Made by a program: the position numbers and the translations under genes. The notes below the pieces were generated by a model that was given only the letters and a program-made list of their open reading frames with translations, was not told where the DNA came from and ran no database searches. From Neobacillus sp. FSL H8-0543 (GTDB lineage Bacteria > Bacillota > Bacilli > Bacillales > Cytobacillaceae), in assembly GCF_038592905.1 (NCBI RefSeq), contig NZ_CP151943.1:1428501-1492500 (forward strand): DNA of 64,000 bases, given 5' to 3'. Position 1 is the first letter of the stretch. Each line of letters starts with the position of its first letter. Below are positions 17,091 to 27,449 of the stretch, piece after piece.

Positions 17091-17344
17091 CACCATATGA
17101 ATTTTTCGAATTTTGGAACTTTAGTTGTGAACTTATTATGACATTCAATGATTATTCACACTATCACGATTGAAATTGTCAATTCACACAGAAATATACA
17201 TAATTATACAAATTGATTTATATGAACGACAAAAAAACGTTAGGATTTTAACATTTAGTTTGTTATTAGCCTTACATTATAAAACGCTTATATCCATTAA
17301 ACTGAAGGTGTAGCAAGGATAGACTAAATAAAGGAGGAAGAAAG
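17091..17344 (+). promoter_or_regulatory. arcA promoter region with putative ArcR and ArgR sites
   Basis: 254 bp without a gene. It contains TGTGA / TCACA half-sites (TTGTGAAC near 17125, TTCACAC near 17155, TTCACAC near 17183) of the Crp/ArcR type. There are also ARG-box-like AT-rich stretches around CATAATTATACAAAT near 17199. A -10-like TATAAA near 17277 has a poor -35, as expected for an activated promoter. Sites are proposed by eye. Confidence 0.5.
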
Positions 17345-18625
17345 ATGAGCAGTATAGGAGCAATCACTTCTCAGAGGGAAAAACAGCAAAAATTAAGGCA
17401 CCCGATCCATGTTACATCGGAAATTGGTACTTTAAGAACTGTTTTACTTAAACGGCCTGGGAAAGAAGTCGAGAATCTAACACCTGAATTTCTTGAACGA
17501 CTCTTATTTGATGACATTCCTTATTTACCAATTATTCAAAGAGAACATGATTATTTTGCCGAAACATTAAAAAATAGAGGCATAGAAGTTCTATACCTCG
17601 AAAAGTTGGTTGTCGAAACCTTAAGTAATGTAGAGATAAAAAAACAATTTGTTGATGATATTTTACGAGAAAGCAAAGCCAATGTCAACGGTGCAGCCAA
17701 GCTATTAAAAGAGTATTTACTATCTTTTTCTACTGCGGATATGGTTGATAAAGTGATGAGTGGAATACTTAAGAAAGAAATAGAAGCGAGTAAAAGAACA
17801 CATCTTTATGAATTAATGGAAGATCACTATCCCTTCTATTTAGATCCAATGCCAAACCTGTATTTCACGCGAGATCCGGCAGCAAGTATAGGCAACGGAT
17901 TATCGATCAACCGGATGCGCGAACCTGCACGTCGTCGTGAATCCTTATTCATGCAATACATCATTAACCATCATCCAAGATTTTCAGGTCATGATGTTCC
18001 AGTCTGGTTAAACCGTGACTATGGATTCCCCATTGAAGGCGGAGATGAATTAGTCCTTAGTAATGAAGTAGTGGCCATTGGTGTTTCAGCCCGTACTTCG
18101 GCAAGAGCGATTGAAAGATTAGCGCTTAACTTATTTGAGAAACAAGATTCTATTAAAAAAGTAGTAGCCGTAGAAATTCCTAAATGCCGTGCCTTCATGC
18201 ATCTAGATACAGTTTTTACAATGGTAGATTACGATAAGTTCACGATCCACCCTGAGATCCAAGGTCCACAAGGGAATATGAATGTTTATATCCTTGAAAA
18301 AGGACTGGATAACGAGCATGCCAAAATCACACACCGAATCAACCTCCAGGAAGCTTTAAAAGAAGTATTACATCTAGATGACCTCGTTTTAATCCCATGT
18401 GGTGGTGGTGATGAAATCGCTGCCTCCCGTGAACAATGGAATGATGGTTCTAATACACTAGCGATTTCACCAGGAGTGGTTGTTACCTACGACCGAAATT
18501 ATATTTCCAATGATTTGCTACGTCAGCACGGGATTGAGGTTCTTGAAATTGGCAGTTCAGAATTGTCCCGCGGCCGTGGTGGCCCACGCTGTATGAGTAT
18601 GCCCATTGTTCGTGAAGATATATAG
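17345..18625 (+). CDS. arcA: Arginine deiminase
   Basis: 426-residue cytosolic enzyme hydrolysing arginine to citrulline and ammonia, first step of the ADI pathway. Motifs: FTRDP, GGDELV (EGGDE), HLDTVF with the catalytic His, CGGGD near 358, and the nucleophile Cys416 in RCMSMP. It is slightly longer than the usual 405-410 residues because of an N-terminal extension ([18 protein letters not shown]). Ideal AAAGGAGG site upstream. First gene of arcA-arcB-peptidase-arcD-arcC. Confidence 0.97.
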   Translation: MSSIGAITSQREKQQKLRHPIHVTSEIGTLRTVLLKRPGKEVENLTPEFLERLLFDDIPYLPIIQREHDYFAETLKNRGIEVLYLEKLVVETLSNVEIKKQFVDDILRESKANVNGAAKLLKEYLLSFSTADMVDKVMSGILKKEIEASKRTHLYELMEDHYPFYLDPMPNLYFTRDPAASIGNGLSINRMREPARRRESLFMQYIINHHPRFSGHDVPVWLNRDYGFPIEGGDELVLSNEVVAIGVSARTSARAIERLALNLFEKQDSIKKVVAVEIPKCRAFMHLDTVFTMVDYDKFTIHPEIQGPQGNMNVYILEKGLDNEHAKITHRINLQEALKEVLHLDDLVLIPCGGGDEIAASREQWNDGSNTLAISPGVVVTYDRNYISNDLLRQHGIEVLEIGSSELSRGRGGPRCMSMPIVREDI

Positions 18626-18675
18626 AAAAAGAAAAATAACATAGTAACCAATCAAACTCAAAGGAGAAGATTCAA

Positions 18676-19686
18676 ATGTTACTAACCATTCCTAATTTAT
18701 ACGGAAAAAGCTTTCTTGCTGAGAAGGATTTTACAAAGGAAGAGTTTGTTTATCTAATTGATTTGGCGATGAAGTTAAAGGATGAGAAGAAACATGGTAT
18801 TCCCCACCGTCACCTGGAAGGAAAAAACATCGCCCTTTTATTTGAAAAGCCATCCACACGTACTCGCTGTGCCTTTACTGTTGCTTGTACGGATCTTGGT
18901 GCCCATCCTGAATATTTAGGAAAGGATGACATCCAATTAGGAAAAAAAGAATCGATTGAGGATACGGCAAAGGTATTGGGCCGTATGTTTGACGGAATTG
19001 AATTTCGCGGTTTTGAACACAATAAGGTAAAAATGCTAGCAGAACATTCTGGTGTTCCAGTATGGAATGGATTAACTGATTTATGGCATCCAACCCAAAC
19101 CCTTGCAGACTTTCTAACTGTAAAAGAAAACTTTGGCCGGCTAGAAGGAATTAAATTTGTTTACGTTGGTGACGGTCGTAACAACGTTGCTAACAGCTTG
19201 CTGGTTGGCGGCGCACTCGTTGGTATGGATGTTCGCATCTGCTCTCCTGAATCGTTGTTCCCAGCAACAGAAATAGTAGAATTAGCACAAGAATTTGCAA
19301 AACAATCAGGTGGTCGGGTAACAATCACCAGCAAGGTAGAAGAAGCTGTTGCCGGTGCTGACGCCATCTATACCGATGTATGGGTTTCCATGGGTGAAGA
19401 AGATAAATTTGCCGAAAGGATCGAACTCCTTTCTCCTTATCAGGTTAAAATGGAAATGATTGAAATGACAGGCAATGACAAGGTGATTTTCCTTCACTGC
19501 CTCCCTGCCTTCCATGACCTTGAAACGAGCTACGGAAAAAATATTCACGCGAACCATGGACTTACAGAGATGGAAGTAACGGATGAAGTATTCCGCAGCA
19601 AACATTCAAAGGTATTTGATCAAGCTGAAAATAGAATGCATACTATTAAAGCAGTAATGGCAGCAACTCTAGGCAATATGGAATAG
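18676..19686 (+). CDS. arcB: Catabolic ornithine carbamoyltransferase
   Basis: 336 residues. Converts citrulline and phosphate to ornithine and carbamoyl phosphate. Carbamoyl phosphate site STRTR (60-64), [23 protein letters not shown] region with the ornithine loop, and HCLPAFHD (about 275) with the catalytic Cys. The length and the arc context indicate the catabolic ArcB rather than biosynthetic ArgF. AAAGGAG 9 nt before the ATG, 50 nt after arcA. Confidence 0.96.
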   Translation: MLLTIPNLYGKSFLAEKDFTKEEFVYLIDLAMKLKDEKKHGIPHRHLEGKNIALLFEKPSTRTRCAFTVACTDLGAHPEYLGKDDIQLGKKESIEDTAKVLGRMFDGIEFRGFEHNKVKMLAEHSGVPVWNGLTDLWHPTQTLADFLTVKENFGRLEGIKFVYVGDGRNNVANSLLVGGALVGMDVRICSPESLFPATEIVELAQEFAKQSGGRVTITSKVEEAVAGADAIYTDVWVSMGEEDKFAERIELLSPYQVKMEMIEMTGNDKVIFLHCLPAFHDLETSYGKNIHANHGLTEMEVTDEVFRSKHSKVFDQAENRMHTIKAVMAATLGNME

Positions 19687-19763
19687 GGTTTAGAAGGTGG
19701 AGAAGGGATCGATTCTCCCCTCTTCTCCTTTTCTATTAATAATTCATCGAACGGAGGATGTGC

Positions 19764-21119
19764 ATGGAAAAGATAGATGAACAGTTACGATCTGAGCTTC
19801 GAAAAATCGAAAATGATTTTCATCAAGCATTAATACAACTCGTTGCAATCCCTAGTGTAATGGAAGAAAACGAAGAAGATTATCCTTTTGGTAAAAATAT
19901 TGACTTGGCTCTTAAAAAGACACTAGAAATTTGCGAACAGCTTGGGTTTAAAACGTTCTATGATCCCAAAGGATACTATGGCTACGCTGAAATTGGTGAG
20001 GGCGAAGAATTGATCGGTGTCCTTGGACATCTCGACGTTGTTCCCGCCGGAAAAAGGGATGAATGGGCTACCCCTCCTTTTCAAGCAACTATTAAAGAGC
20101 GAAAAATGTATGGACGTGGAACACAGGATGACAAAGGACCCACTCTTGCCGCACTGTTTGCTACAAAAGCGTTACTGAATCTTGGGACTCCCTTTACGAA
20201 AAGAGTACGATTTATTTTTGGGACAGATGAAGAAACGCTTTGGCGTTGTATGAATCGCTATTGTGAAATCGAGGAAATTCCGACAATGGGTTTTACCCCT
20301 GATTCTTCTTTCCCACTAGTTTATGCAGAAAAAGGACTACTTCAGCTGCTTTTAGAAGGGAAAAACGAAACAAGCCTCAGAATAAAGGCAGGCAATGCTT
20401 TTAATGCTGTCCCTGACCATGCTAGGTTTGCAGGGGAAAGAATAGATGAATTAAAGGATAGTTTGGAAGAATTAGACTTCGCTTATGAAATAGTTGAAGA
20501 GGAGATTGTCGTAATAGGAAAATCCGTCCATGCTCAAGTAACCGAAAAAGGAATAAATGCGATTAACCGTTTATGTCTTGCATTGAAACGGATTGGCTAC
20601 ACCTCCAAAACCATTGCGTTTATCAATGATTTGGTCAAGGAAGATCCATATGCGGTGAGTATCTTTGGTGAACTTGAAGATGAGGCCTCAGGTAAATTGA
20701 AATTCAATGTCGGAAAAATCGAGTTGAACCCAGAGGTAGAAAGATTGTCGATTGACATTCGCATCCCTGTGACAGCGGATAAACAGAAAATCGTGGACAC
20801 ACTATCACAAAGGGCGAAGGAATGTGGATTAGAATACAAGGAATTTGATTATTTAAAATCCATCTATATACCAAAAGATCATTATTTAATCAAAACGTTG
20901 ATGAACGTATATCAAGAAGTAACAAATGACCTGGAATCAGAACCGATTTCATCGGGGGGCGCCACGTATGCAAGAGCAATGGAGAACTTTGTAGCATTCG
21001 GAGCTGTTTTCCCTCACGCAACAAAAACAGAGCATCAGCCAAATGAACATATTGATTTAGATGAAATGTATACAGCGATGATCATTTATTCAAAAGCAAT
21101 TTATGCTTTAACCCGATAG
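19764..21119 (+). CDS. M20 family dipeptidase (PepV/Sapep-like) in the arc operon
   Basis: About 451 residues. Zn-dependent M20 metallopeptidase with GHLDVVPAG (first His ligand), YGRGTQDDKGP (bridging Asp), GTDEETLWRCM (catalytic Glu and ligand) and a closing HxxNEHI-type His (EHQPNEHIDLDEM). PepV-like enzymes cleave dipeptides with unblocked N-termini in the cytoplasm. M20 genes recur in ADI operons of lactobacilli and staphylococci, where they may release arginine from peptides; that role here is inference. Start ATG at 19764, 6 nt after GGAGG, rather than the ATG at 19758. Confidence 0.9.
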   Translation: MEKIDEQLRSELRKIENDFHQALIQLVAIPSVMEENEEDYPFGKNIDLALKKTLEICEQLGFKTFYDPKGYYGYAEIGEGEELIGVLGHLDVVPAGKRDEWATPPFQATIKERKMYGRGTQDDKGPTLAALFATKALLNLGTPFTKRVRFIFGTDEETLWRCMNRYCEIEEIPTMGFTPDSSFPLVYAEKGLLQLLLEGKNETSLRIKAGNAFNAVPDHARFAGERIDELKDSLEELDFAYEIVEEEIVVIGKSVHAQVTEKGINAINRLCLALKRIGYTSKTIAFINDLVKEDPYAVSIFGELEDEASGKLKFNVGKIELNPEVERLSIDIRIPVTADKQKIVDTLSQRAKECGLEYKEFDYLKSIYIPKDHYLIKTLMNVYQEVTNDLESEPISSGGATYARAMENFVAFGAVFPHATKTEHQPNEHIDLDEMYTAMIIYSKAIYALTR

Positions 21120-21148
21120 ATTTGCAATAATTTAATGGGGGAATTGAA

Positions 21149-22639
21149 ATGAAAAAGTTCAAAATGCCTACCGCTTATACGCTATTATTTATGATTATTG
21201 TCGTGATTGCAGCATTAACTTGGGTAGTCCCTGGCGGACATTATGATACGAAAGTGGATGAAGCGACAGAAACGGAAATCCCTGTCTCCGGGACCTATCA
21301 AGAGTTACCTGGTGATGAACAAACTCCCCAAGGCTTATGGGAAGTATTAAATGCACCGATCAACGGATTCTTCGATGCGAAGGATATCGCCCTATTCGTG
21401 CTTGTTATTGGCGGATTCCTAGGCGTTGTAATGAAAACGGGGGCAATCGATGCGGGTATCTCCCGTGTTATTAAGAAATTAAAAGGGCGAGAGCAATGGC
21501 TAATCCCAATTCTCATGACGTTATTTGCCATCGGTGGATCGACTTACGGTATGGCAGAGGAAACAATCGCCTTTTATCCCATCCTCATCCCTGTCTTGAT
21601 CGCGGCTGGATACGACGCGTTAACAGCCGTTTCGATTATTGCGCTTGGTGCCGGGGTCGGGGTTTTAGGTTCAACGGTTAACCCTTTTGCAACAGGTATC
21701 GCTTCCGGATTTGCTGGAATTTCAATTGGCGAAGGGATGGGAATCCGTCTAGTCATCCTCGTTGTTACCTTAATTATTGCGATTGTGTTTGTCATGCGTT
21801 ATGCAAAAAGAGTCAAAGACAACCCTTCAAAATCACTAATTGCTGATATGAAAGAAGAAAATGAAAAGCATTTTCTAAAAGAAACAGCAACAGAAATGGA
21901 ATTCACTGGTCGTCATAAAGCCGTTCTTTCCGTATTTGGACTAACCTTTGTCATCATGATTTTAGGGGTGATCCCCTGGGCATGGAAATTTAATATTACT
22001 ATATTCGAAGACTTTGCCAATGCCCTAAGCAATATTCCGGTTATTGGTAGTTTACTAGGCGGAATGATTCCATTAGGTGACTGGTGGTTCGGTGAATTAA
22101 CGATGTTATTCTTAACCTCCTCGATCATCATTGCCTTTATCTTCAGAATGGGGGAAGAAAATTTTACAAGCACGTTTATAAACGGCGCAAGGGATTTATT
22201 AGGCGTTGCGATTATCATCGGTATTTCACGAGGCATTACCGTTGTGATGGATGCGGGCGGAATGACCGCTACCGTTCTGCACTGGGGAGAAGGAATGTTA
22301 GATAATATGGGATCCGTGCTCTTCACGAACCTTTCCTTCCTATTCTATCTACCTTTATCTTTTCTAGTACCGTCGACTTCAGGACTTGCAACCTTATCGA
22401 TGCCGATTATGGCACCTTTAGCAGATTTTGCCGATGTAGGCAGACATTTGATGATCACTGCTTACCAAAGTGCTTCTGGTATCATCAATTTACTCACTCC
22501 AACAAGCGCAGTAATCATGGGAGCACTAGCGATTGCTCGAATTCCCTACAGTAGATACCTAAAGCATGTTTGGAAATTGGTCTTACTACTAACGATCATC
22601 GTTATGGTGATTATGAGTGCAGCAACAATCATGAGCTAA
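21149..22639 (+). CDS. arcD: Arginine/ornithine antiporter, YfcC/DcuC-type ArcD
   Basis: 496-residue, about 12-TM transporter of the PF03606 (DcuC/ArcD, YfcC) family: the start MKKFKMPTAYTLLFMIIVVIAALTWVVPGG-type TM1, GGSTYGMAEETIAFYPI, and GSTVNPFATGIASGFAGI. In streptococci and related bacteria this family provides the ArcD of the ADI operon, exchanging arginine for ornithine without net energy cost. Position between arcB/peptidase and arcC supports the same role. It is unrelated in sequence to the APC-type antiporter at 3583-5001. GGGG-type site 10 nt upstream. Confidence 0.9.
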   Translation: MKKFKMPTAYTLLFMIIVVIAALTWVVPGGHYDTKVDEATETEIPVSGTYQELPGDEQTPQGLWEVLNAPINGFFDAKDIALFVLVIGGFLGVVMKTGAIDAGISRVIKKLKGREQWLIPILMTLFAIGGSTYGMAEETIAFYPILIPVLIAAGYDALTAVSIIALGAGVGVLGSTVNPFATGIASGFAGISIGEGMGIRLVILVVTLIIAIVFVMRYAKRVKDNPSKSLIADMKEENEKHFLKETATEMEFTGRHKAVLSVFGLTFVIMILGVIPWAWKFNITIFEDFANALSNIPVIGSLLGGMIPLGDWWFGELTMLFLTSSIIIAFIFRMGEENFTSTFINGARDLLGVAIIIGISRGITVVMDAGGMTATVLHWGEGMLDNMGSVLFTNLSFLFYLPLSFLVPSTSGLATLSMPIMAPLADFADVGRHLMITAYQSASGIINLLTPTSAVIMGALAIARIPYSRYLKHVWKLVLLLTIIVMVIMSAATIMS

Positions 22640-22701
22640 AGTACGCGCGGGCTTAGTCTCGCAACCCAAAATAAAGACAACTACTGGAGAGGCGGTAAAA
22701 A

Positions 22702-23664
22702 ATGAAAAGACAAAAAGTTGTGATTGCATTAGGCGGCAATGCCATTCAATCAGGAGATGCAACAGCGGAAGCACAGCAATTAGCCCTTGAAATAACAGCA
22801 AGGCAGTTAGCCGATTTTATTGAAAAAGGAATGGATATCATTATTTCTCATGGAAATGGCCCACAGGTAGGAAATATTCTACTTCAACAAAAGGCCGCTG
22901 ATTCTAGTAAAAATCCACCTATGCCACTTGATACTTGCGGTGCCATGAGTCAGGGCATGATTGGCTACTGGATGCAAAACGCAATGGACAAAGTTCTTAA
23001 AGAACGAGGAATTGAGAAAAATGTGGTTACTGTCGTTACCCGTGTCGTTGTAGATAAAAATGATCCTGCCTTCCTTCATCCAACAAAGCCGATTGGACCT
23101 TTCTACAGTGAGGAGGAAGCGAAAAAAATAATGGCAGAAACAGAGACTTTCTTTAAAGAAGATGCCGGACGCGGCTGGCGACGAGTTGTCCCATCACCAA
23201 AGCCCGTTAGTATCAAAGAACATTCGGTAATTAATTCACTTGTTGAACAAGGAAACATCGTTATTTGCGTAGGCGGTGGCGGCATACCTGTCGTTGAAAC
23301 AGACCACGGCTTAATCGGAATCGAAGCAGTAATCGATAAAGACTTTGCTTCCCAAAAGCTCGCCGAACTAGTCAATGCCGATGCCTTAATCATCCTCACC
23401 GCCGTCGACAATGTTTACATTGATTTTAACAAACCAACCCAAAAGAAATTAGAAGCGGTAAGTATATAAGAGCTAAATACTTTTATCGAATCAGGCCACT
23501 TTGCCGCTGGCAGCATGCTCCCTAAAGTAGAAGCGGCCATCAACTTTGCTGAGACAAATCCTAAGCATAAAACCATTATTACCTCCTTAGACCAAGCTTT
23601 TAATGCTATCAAGGGAAAAGCCGGAACGGTTGTATCTATACATGGTGCAGTGGTTCCGGTTTAA
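22702..23664 (+). pseudogene. arcC: Carbamate kinase with an in-frame premature TAA
   Basis: The full-length frame is 963 bp (321 codons), as expected for carbamate kinase, but codon 256 (23467-23469) is TAA. Upstream 255 residues contain [20 protein letters not shown] and [15 protein letters not shown], all family hallmarks. Downstream, the same frame continues without any further defect (ELNTFIESGHFAAGSM, PKVEAAINF, GKAGTVVSI) to a TAA at 23662. The lost part contains the conserved GSMLPKVEA segment, so the truncated protein is probably inactive. A single base change explains it: recent mutation, readthrough or sequencing error. Function of the intact enzyme: ATP from carbamoyl phosphate and ADP, last ADI step. 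Confidence 0.92.
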
Positions 23665-23756
23665 CGTTAAATAACAGTTAGGATTTATGAGGCTTACTCG
23701 AAGGTTCGTAAGTTGCGGACTTATTGGGTCAGCCTTTTTGGAGCAAATACCAAAAT

Positions 23757-23784
23757 AAAACCCGTGTTTTCGGCAGCGGGTTTT
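23757..23784. terminator. Bidirectional terminator between arcC and the SinR-like gene
   Basis: Stem AAAACCCG / CGGGTTTT with T-rich flanks on both strands, between convergent genes. Confidence 0.85.
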
Positions 23785-24121
23785 ATTCTGTATTGAGTGC
23801 ATCGATTAATTTTTTTATTTGCTTGAATTTTTCGGGAGTTAACTGATCCTCAGACAATTCAATTTCAACCTTTAAGGTGCTCTTTACATGAGCTTTCCCG
23901 CTTGAGATAAGCGTTGAGAACCCACTATCCTTTCGAACGAGTTCCTCTACTTCCACATCAAATGTTTCAGCAAGTTTCTCTAGGATATCTAGACCCGGAT
24001 TGGTTTGGATTTCTCTTTCTAGTAAACTTATATACGACTTTGAAATGCCTGTCATTTCGCTTAACTTACCTAAAGAGATTCCTTTTTCGTCCCGCAACTT
24101 TTTTAATTTTTTACCGTCCAT
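23783..24121 (-). CDS. SinR-like XRE family regulator
   Basis: 112 residues. An XRE helix-turn-helix occupies residues 1-60 (GISLGKLSEMTGISKSYISLLERE). A linker and a C-terminal helical segment LTPEKFKQIKKLIDALN follow, in the place of the SinR multimerisation domain. Start ATG at 24121 has AAGAGGAG 7 nt upstream. It lies just downstream of the tad operon in the same direction, 70 nt after tadC, without a clear terminator between. It could therefore be co-transcribed and act on pilus or matrix genes; this is inference from context. Confidence 0.82.
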   Translation of the reverse strand: MDGKKLKKLRDEKGISLGKLSEMTGISKSYISLLEREIQTNPGLDILEKLAETFDVEVEELVRKDSGFSTLISSGKAHVKSTLKVEIELSEDQLTPEKFKQIKKLIDALNTE

Positions 24122-24191
24122 TGTATCGCTCCTCTTGAAAGCATACACACTTTTTTAACCATATTTAAATTCCATTCACTCTCAACCTTCC

Positions 24192-25124
24192 TTATCCGCC
24201 TAGACCCTTTGTAATCAAAGTAATCACCAATGGTCCTAATATGACAATAAATAACGACGGGAAAATGAAAAATACCATTGGAAAAAGCATTTTTACTGGT
24301 GCCTTCATTGCCTGCTCTCGGGCAGCCTCACGACGTTGCTCGCGAATCCGGACCGTTAAGTTACCTAGCACTTTTGCCATGCCGATTCCGAGTTGATCGG
24401 CCTGAATTAGCGAGGTAATTACTCCTTGGAATGAATCAGAAGGAACCCGTTTGCGAAGGTCATAAAAGGCTTCTCTTCTTGATTTACCAAGCTTCATATC
24501 CTCTAACGTTTGAAAAAACTCATCGGCGAGTGGTCCTTTTATTTTTTGCGATACCTCGGATAACGCCAAATCCAACCCCATCCCAGCCTCGAGCAAAAGG
24601 TTGACGGTATCAAAAAAATCAGGCATTGAAATATTAATGGCCTTTATTCTCACTGTCTTTTTTTTACCAAGATAAAAGACTGGTAGTCGGAATCCTAAAA
24701 GCGCCATCGTTCCAATCATCATCCAAATAAGCAGTTTGTTCTCGGCAGCAGGTAAAATAAAGAATAAAATCGGCAAGCTTATTCCTGCACTTAAGACAAT
24801 TTGGAACAGTCTAAAATCAACCGCCGTCCGAAAAGGGTAGCCCGCATCCCGTATTAGCATATCTAATTTTTTTCTTTCCACCTTCGAAACTTTCTTATTT
24901 AAATAATCCGTTCCTTTATTCCAATACTGATCGAGTACCTTCTTTACATTCGGACCGTTACTATCCTTCAAAGTATCTAGATGTTGTTTTTTTATTGGAC
25001 CAGCAAAATACTTATTCACCCGTTCATTGAAGGCTAATTGCCTTTTAAAAACGATAAACAATATTCCTGCTAGCAGTGTCGTTACAAAGCCTGCAACTAA
25101 AAAGATAAAAATAATATCCAGCAT
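24192..25124 (-). CDS. tadC: Tad pilus inner-membrane protein TadC (T2SS F family)
   Basis: 310 residues. A membrane helix near the N-terminus, a second set near 105-150, and a T2SSF domain (MPDFFDTVNLLLEAGMGLDLALSEVSQ ... LADEFFQTLEDMKLGKSRREAFYDL ... SFQGVITSLIQADQLGIGMAKVLGNL) ending in a C-terminal TM helix. TadC and TadB form the platform on which the TadA ATPase assembles Flp pili. Three nt after tadB. Confidence 0.9.
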   Translation of the reverse strand: MLDIIFIFLVAGFVTTLLAGILFIVFKRQLAFNERVNKYFAGPIKKQHLDTLKDSNGPNVKKVLDQYWNKGTDYLNKKVSKVERKKLDMLIRDAGYPFRTAVDFRLFQIVLSAGISLPILFFILPAAENKLLIWMMIGTMALLGFRLPVFYLGKKKTVRIKAINISMPDFFDTVNLLLEAGMGLDLALSEVSQKIKGPLADEFFQTLEDMKLGKSRREAFYDLRKRVPSDSFQGVITSLIQADQLGIGMAKVLGNLTVRIREQRREAAREQAMKAPVKMLFPMVFFIFPSLFIVILGPLVITLITKGLGG

Positions 25125-25127
25125 TTC

Positions 25128-26090
25128 TTACACCTCAATTCGGATGATTTTCTGGATGATCGCCCAACCAATAATAATCGAGACCGAGGCGACAAACATC
25201 ATCGTCCATCCCAATGGATGCTCAAGCATCGGTGCAAAATATTCTCGGTTTACCAGTGCTAAATATAAACCCAAGCCGACAGGCAACAAGGTAATAATCC
25301 AGGAAGACATTCTTCCTTGTGCTGTCAATGTGTTCAGTTCTTCTAGAATTCTAACCCTACCTCTGATTGTTTCTTCCATCGTTTCGAGCAATTGCGCTAA
25401 ATTCCCGCCACTTCGCCTTTGGGCAAGAATCGCTCGGACGACTACTTCCATCTCCTTATTTGGTAGGCGTTCAACTAACTCTTGAAATGTATCTTCTAAA
25501 GAAACCCCCAAACCTGCCTGGCGAACAACGCGATCAAATTCGGGTCCAAGTGGATCGGGTAATTCCTTACCAACAAGCTGCATCGCTTGCATAAAGCTGA
25601 AGCCAGCCCGCATCGAATTGGCCATCATCCCCAACACTTCTACTAACTGATGGTTTACACGTGCTAAGCGTTTTTTCCGTTTTCGTTTCATCGAATATTT
25701 TGGAAAAGCAAAGCCAATGAATACTGCCAACAAGGTAAGATACCATGGAAGTCCGAGAAAGGCGGTAAACATTCCCATACCCACCGCAGCGAGAATTCTA
25801 AGTGCGAAAAACTCTTCTGGCTTCAAACCGCTTCCAGCTTCTCGCAAAATTTTCTCAGTACTGTCACTAAATTGGACATTTTTAAAAATATTCGCAGTCG
25901 AATGAATCAGTTGCTTACCAAAAGATAGTTTTTTTTCCTTCTGGATAGCTGCTTCCTCCACTTGGGAAGTAGGTAAGAATTCCTTCACTCGGTTCGTGAT
26001 TCTTTTTTTAGCAGAATAGATTGTTAATAATAGATACATCAACAGACTGACAACGAGAAAGACACTGAATAATACGAGTGCTATTTTCAT
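25128..26090 (-). CDS. tadB: Tad pilus inner-membrane protein TadB (T2SS F family)
   Basis: About 320 residues with the same plan as TadC: N-terminal TM helix, paired helices at about 100-130, the T2SSF segment (NHQLVEVLGMMANSMRAGFSFMQAMQLVG ... AILAQRRSGGNLAQLLETM) and C-terminal helices. ATG at 26090, 2 nt after the tadA stop, with GGAGAG upstream; the in-frame GTG at 26099 lies inside tadA. Platform protein of the Flp pilus machine. Confidence 0.9.
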   Translation of the reverse strand: MKIALVLFSVFLVVSLLMYLLLTIYSAKKRITNRVKEFLPTSQVEEAAIQKEKKLSFGKQLIHSTANIFKNVQFSDSTEKILREAGSGLKPEEFFALRILAAVGMGMFTAFLGLPWYLTLLAVFIGFAFPKYSMKRKRKKRLARVNHQLVEVLGMMANSMRAGFSFMQAMQLVGKELPDPLGPEFDRVVRQAGLGVSLEDTFQELVERLPNKEMEVVVRAILAQRRSGGNLAQLLETMEETIRGRVRILEELNTLTAQGRMSSWIITLLPVGLGLYLALVNREYFAPMLEHPLGWTMMFVASVSIIIGWAIIQKIIRIEV

Positions 26091-26092
26091 CT

Positions 26093-27436
26093 CTACCACT
26101 CTCCAACAAACCAGGAAGCAGGTACGGTGTATCCATTCATTTCTAGCTGTTCGGTGAATTTTGGGCGAATACCTGTACTCACCATTCTTCCCTCGATTCG
26201 TCCATCTATGAAGCCTGTTTCCTTAAACACAAAAAGATCTTGAAGAACAATTGTATCCCCTTCCATTCCCAGCACTTCTGTTATATGAGTAATTTTTCTA
26301 GTCCCATCCTTCATCCGTGATTGGTGAACAATAATGTCTAGAGCATTGGCAATTTGCTCACGGATTGCCTTTACCGGTAGCTCATAGCCCGCCATTAATA
26401 CCATCGTTTCCAAGCGTGAAAGAATATCCCGAGGAGAGTTGGCATGGCCGGTGCTCAAGCTACCATCATGACCGGTATTCATTGCTTGGAGCATATCCAA
26501 GGCCTCGGCACCACGAACCTCCCCGACGACAATTCGGTCAGGACGCATCCGCAGCGAATTACGTACTAAATCGCGAATGGAAATTTGTCCTTTTCCCTCA
26601 ATATTCGGCGGTCTAGACTCAAGGGCGACAATATGTTCTTGATTTAGCTTTAATTCGGCAGCATCCTCAATCGTAACAATCCGTTCATTATTTGGAATAA
26701 ATGAAGATAGTACATTTAACGTAGAGGTTTTCCCTGAACCTGTACCGCCGCTAATAAAGATATTCAGCTTTGATTTAACACAAACCTCGAGAAATTCGGC
26801 CATTATGTTATTCACCGTTCCAAAATGGACTAAATCTTTTATCGTAAAAGGTGTATCGGAGAATTTCCGGATTGTTAAGCTCGGCCCTTTTAAAGCCAGT
26901 GGAGGAATAATCGCATTTACCCGGGAGCCATCTGGGAGACGAGCATCAACCATTGGCGAACTTTCATCAACACGGCGACCAATCGGAGCGACAATTCGTT
27001 CAATCACACGCATGACATGTTGGTTATCAATAAAATGCACATTACTCCGATAAACTTTACCGTTTTTTTCATAGTAAATTTCATCAAAACTATTAACCAT
27101 AACCTCACTGATTGACGGGTTTTCTAACATTGGTGTAATCGGTCCATAAGCAAGAAGTTCGTCTTTGACATAGCCCAGGATTTCTTGCTTTTCTTCAAAG
27201 GTGAGTCTTGTGCCTTCTTGGTCAAAAAACGCTTCGCCCAATTCCTCGATCATACTTCGTTCTTGTTCTTTATCCTGTCCCGGATATTTCTTCAACTCTT
27301 CTAGTAGATGATTGTGAAGATCGTTTTCTAAGTCCCAGAATTCCGGAGATTTTTTTACAAAAGAAAGTTCTTGGGAGGTTTGGTTTGTGGTAGTAGTGGT
27401 ATTGGCATCCTCGATATAACGTTTAAATAATGACAT
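26093..27436 (-). CDS. tadA: Tad pilus assembly ATPase TadA/CpaF
   Basis: 447-residue secretion ATPase of the VirB11/CpaF type. N-terminal helical domain, PAS-like NTD (ISEVMVNSFDEIYYEKNGKVY), arginine-rich linker SLTIRKF, Walker A GGTGSGKT (230-237), Asp box (ERIVTIEDAAELK), Walker B RPDRIVVGEVRG and His box GHDGSLSTGHANS. Cytoplasmic hexamer powering Flp pilin assembly. The Asn/Thr-rich N-terminal TTTTTNQT is variable among homologues. Central gene of the operon, 13 nt after cpaE. Confidence 0.95.
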   Translation of the reverse strand: MSLFKRYIEDANTTTTTNQTSQELSFVKKSPEFWDLENDLHNHLLEELKKYPGQDKEQERSMIEELGEAFFDQEGTRLTFEEKQEILGYVKDELLAYGPITPMLENPSISEVMVNSFDEIYYEKNGKVYRSNVHFIDNQHVMRVIERIVAPIGRRVDESSPMVDARLPDGSRVNAIIPPLALKGPSLTIRKFSDTPFTIKDLVHFGTVNNIMAEFLEVCVKSKLNIFISGGTGSGKTSTLNVLSSFIPNNERIVTIEDAAELKLNQEHIVALESRPPNIEGKGQISIRDLVRNSLRMRPDRIVVGEVRGAEALDMLQAMNTGHDGSLSTGHANSPRDILSRLETMVLMAGYELPVKAIREQIANALDIIVHQSRMKDGTRKITHITEVLGMEGDTIVLQDLFVFKETGFIDGRIEGRMVSTGIRPKFTEQLEMNGYTVPASWFVGEW

Positions 27437-27449
27437 TTCCCTCTCCTCC

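Noticed and set aside
26330..27000. Plus-strand frames within tadA
   Set aside because: Shadow frames of a well-conserved ATPase gene without start signals.
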